In this document: positions 6,032 to 6,886 of the stretch, one piece after another
Layout of the letters: every line of letters begins with the position of its first letter
How positions within the stretch are numbered: position 1 is the stretch's first letter
NCBI GenBank assembly: GCA_022785155.1
Contig: JALFRH010000242.1
Coordinates: forward strand, 1-6,886
DNA: 6,886 bases
Direction of reading: 5' to 3'
Source: Spirochaetales bacterium
GTDB lineage: Bacteria; Spirochaetota; Spirochaetia; Sphaerochaetales; Sphaerochaetaceae
Notes under the pieces: generated by a model
What the model was told of the DNA's origin: nothing
Databases searched by the model: none
Seen by the model: only the letters and a program-made list of their open reading frames with translations
Made by a program: the position numbers and the translations under genes

Positions 6032-6036
6032 TCCTT
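6032..6036 (-). promoter_or_regulatory. pgk-tpiA ribosome-binding site that decides the ATG start
   Basis: AAGGA at 6036-6032 lies 7 nt before ATG 6024 and next to the in-frame TTG at 6030, which it cannot serve. It comes only a few bases after the T run of the upstream terminator. Confidence 0.7.
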
Positions 6037-6042
6037 TTTGAG

Positions 6043-6066
6043 AAAAAAAGGCCTGCTGAGCAGGCC
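6043..6066 (-). terminator. Intrinsic terminator between gap and pgk-tpiA
   Basis: On the minus strand GGCCTGC (6066-6060) pairs with GCAGGCC (6056-6050) around a TCA loop, followed by seven T (6049-6043). The stem is very GC-rich, so termination should be strong. A weaker hairpin, TTCGA paired with TCGAA around 5 nt (6082-6068), lies just upstream of it. The element ends 6 nt before the AAGGA of pgk-tpiA, so this 67-nt gap has little room for a new promoter after the terminator. Confidence 0.88.
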
Positions 6067-6091
6067 CTTCGATCAAGTCGAACGACCAGAA

Positions 6092-6886
6092 TTAGCCGTT
6101 GACCTTCTTCATGTGAGCAATAAGGTCGAGAACCTTGTTGGAGTAACCGATCTCGTTGTCATACCAAGATACAACCTTTACGAATGTATCTGTAAGAGCG
6201 ATACCAGCCTTTGCATCGAAGATGGATGTTCTTGTATCACCGAGGAAGTCGGAAGAAACGACTGCATCTTCTGTGTATCCGAGGATACCCTTGAGTTCGC
6301 CTTCACTTGCCTTCTTCATAGCTTCGCAGATTTCAGCATATGTAGCTGGCTTAGCGAGGTTGACTGTGAGGTCTACGACAGAAACATCAAGAGTAGGAAC
6401 TCTCATGGACATACCTGTGAGCTTACCGTTGAGGGAAGGGATGACCTTGCCTACAGCCTTAGCAGCACCTGTTGAAGATGGGATGATGTTGCCGGAAGCA
6501 GCTCTACCCCCTCTCCAGTCCTTCATGCTTGGTCCGTCAACAGTCTTCTGAGTAGCTGTTGTTGAGTGAACAGTTGTCATGAGACCATCAAGGATTCCGA
6601 AGTTGTCGTTAAGAACCTTAGCGATAGGAGCGAGACAGTTAGTTGTACAAGAAGCGTTGGAAACAAACTGAGTTCCCTTGACATATGTATCTTCGTTGAC
6701 ACCGCATACGAACATTGGTGTGTCATCCTTTGAAGGAGCTGACATAACAACATACTTAGCACCTGCGTTGATATGAGCCTGAGCCTTCTCCTTTGTAAGG
6801 AAGAGACCTGTTGATTCTACAACATACTCAGCTTCAACTGCATCCCAAGCGAGTTCGTTAGGATCCTTGCATGCTGTAACTCTGAT
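6092..6886 (-). CDS. gap: Glyceraldehyde-3-phosphate dehydrogenase, 5' end outside window
   Basis: GAPDH oxidises glyceraldehyde 3-phosphate with NAD(P) and inorganic phosphate to 1,3-bisphosphoglycerate, the substrate of the neighbouring PGK. The frame stays open to the right edge and gives 264 C-terminal residues, starting IRVTACKDPNELAW; roughly 70 N-terminal residues, including most of the nucleotide-binding fold, are missing. The catalytic cysteine is in SNASCTTNC (fragment residue 80) and the catalytic histidine in TTVHSTTATQKTVDG (residue 107). The 27-residue spacing is that of the family. RGGRAASGNIIPSSTGAAKAVGKV and the C-terminal WYDNEIGYSNKVLDL are also present. The sequence resembles the Escherichia coli GapA/eukaryotic class more than HAYTGDQ-type bacterial forms. 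Cofactor preference cannot be judged because the N-terminus is missing. A strong terminator follows the stop. Confidence 0.96.
   Translation of the reverse strand: MRVTACKDPNELAWDAVEAEYVVESTGLFLTKEKAQAHINAGAKYVVMSAPSKDDTPMFVCGVNEDTYVKGTQFVSNASCTTNCLAPIAKVLNDNFGILDGLMTTVHSTTATQKTVDGPSMKDWRGGRAASGNIIPSSTGAAKAVGKVIPSLNGKLTGMSMRVPTLDVSVVDLTVNLAKPATYAEICEAMKKASEGELKGILGYTEDAVVSSDFLGDTRTSIFDAKAGIALTDTFVKVVSWYDNEIGYSNKVLDLIAHMKKVNG

Noticed and set aside
5464..6102. Plus-strand open frame of 212 codons opposite pgk-tpiA
   Set aside because: It lies antisense to conserved PGK codons and across a terminator; its translation is rich in Cys, Ser, Phe and Leu and shows no domain. It is a shadow of the real gene.
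5891..6551. Two overlapping plus-strand frames opposite the pgk start and gap
   Set aside because: They oppose the catalytic part of GAPDH and the PGK N-terminus, which are clearly real; the overlapping frames show no recognisable protein.

Overview
The window carries housekeeping genes from a moderately AT-rich bacterium, probably a Gram-negative one. My best guess is a spirochaete of the Treponema/Sphaerochaeta type. Three things point that way: phosphoglycerate kinase, triosephosphate isomerase and secG lie side by side, as I recall for Treponema; SecG has the GLGGIFGG motif; and a secreted SurA-like protein has a signal peptide without a lipobox cysteine, which suggests a periplasm. This is inference; no rRNA or other taxonomic marker is present.

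Layout. Positions 1-268 hold the 3' end of an unrecognised plus-strand gene, followed by its own terminator. Everything else is on the minus strand and reads from right to left: gap (5' end cut off by the right edge), a fused pgk-tpiA, secG, a small flavodoxin-fold protein, a SurA/parvulin-like exported protein, nusB, map, and a purine-type phosphoribosyltransferase. That last gene converges on the plus-strand gene, and two back-to-back terminators separate them. There is no gene-free stretch over 300 bases, and I saw no tRNA, rRNA, CRISPR array, insertion sequence or long repeat.

The minus-strand genes fall into three blocks divided by intrinsic terminators: gap alone; pgk-tpiA with secG; and the five genes from the flavodoxin-like protein to the phosphoribosyltransferase. 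The last block is very compact. Gaps are 4, 6 and 14 nt plus one 4-nt ATGA overlap, and Shine-Dalgarno sequences lie at or inside the preceding gene's end, so translational coupling is likely. Both internal terminators end directly against the next gene's ribosome-binding site, leaving no room for a promoter after them. Downstream genes therefore depend on read-through, on regulated antitermination, or on promoters inside the upstream genes.

Together the genes cover three consecutive enzymes of triose metabolism (GAPDH, PGK, TPI), protein export and periplasmic folding (SecG, SurA-like), rRNA transcription antitermination (NusB), N-terminal methionine removal (Map) and nucleotide salvage (phosphoribosyltransferase). 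The most notable points are the one-frame PGK-TPI fusion, a 14-codon reading frame that spans the terminator after secG, and a parvulin-type domain that has lost both conserved histidines. I found no convincing sign of a wholly new system.
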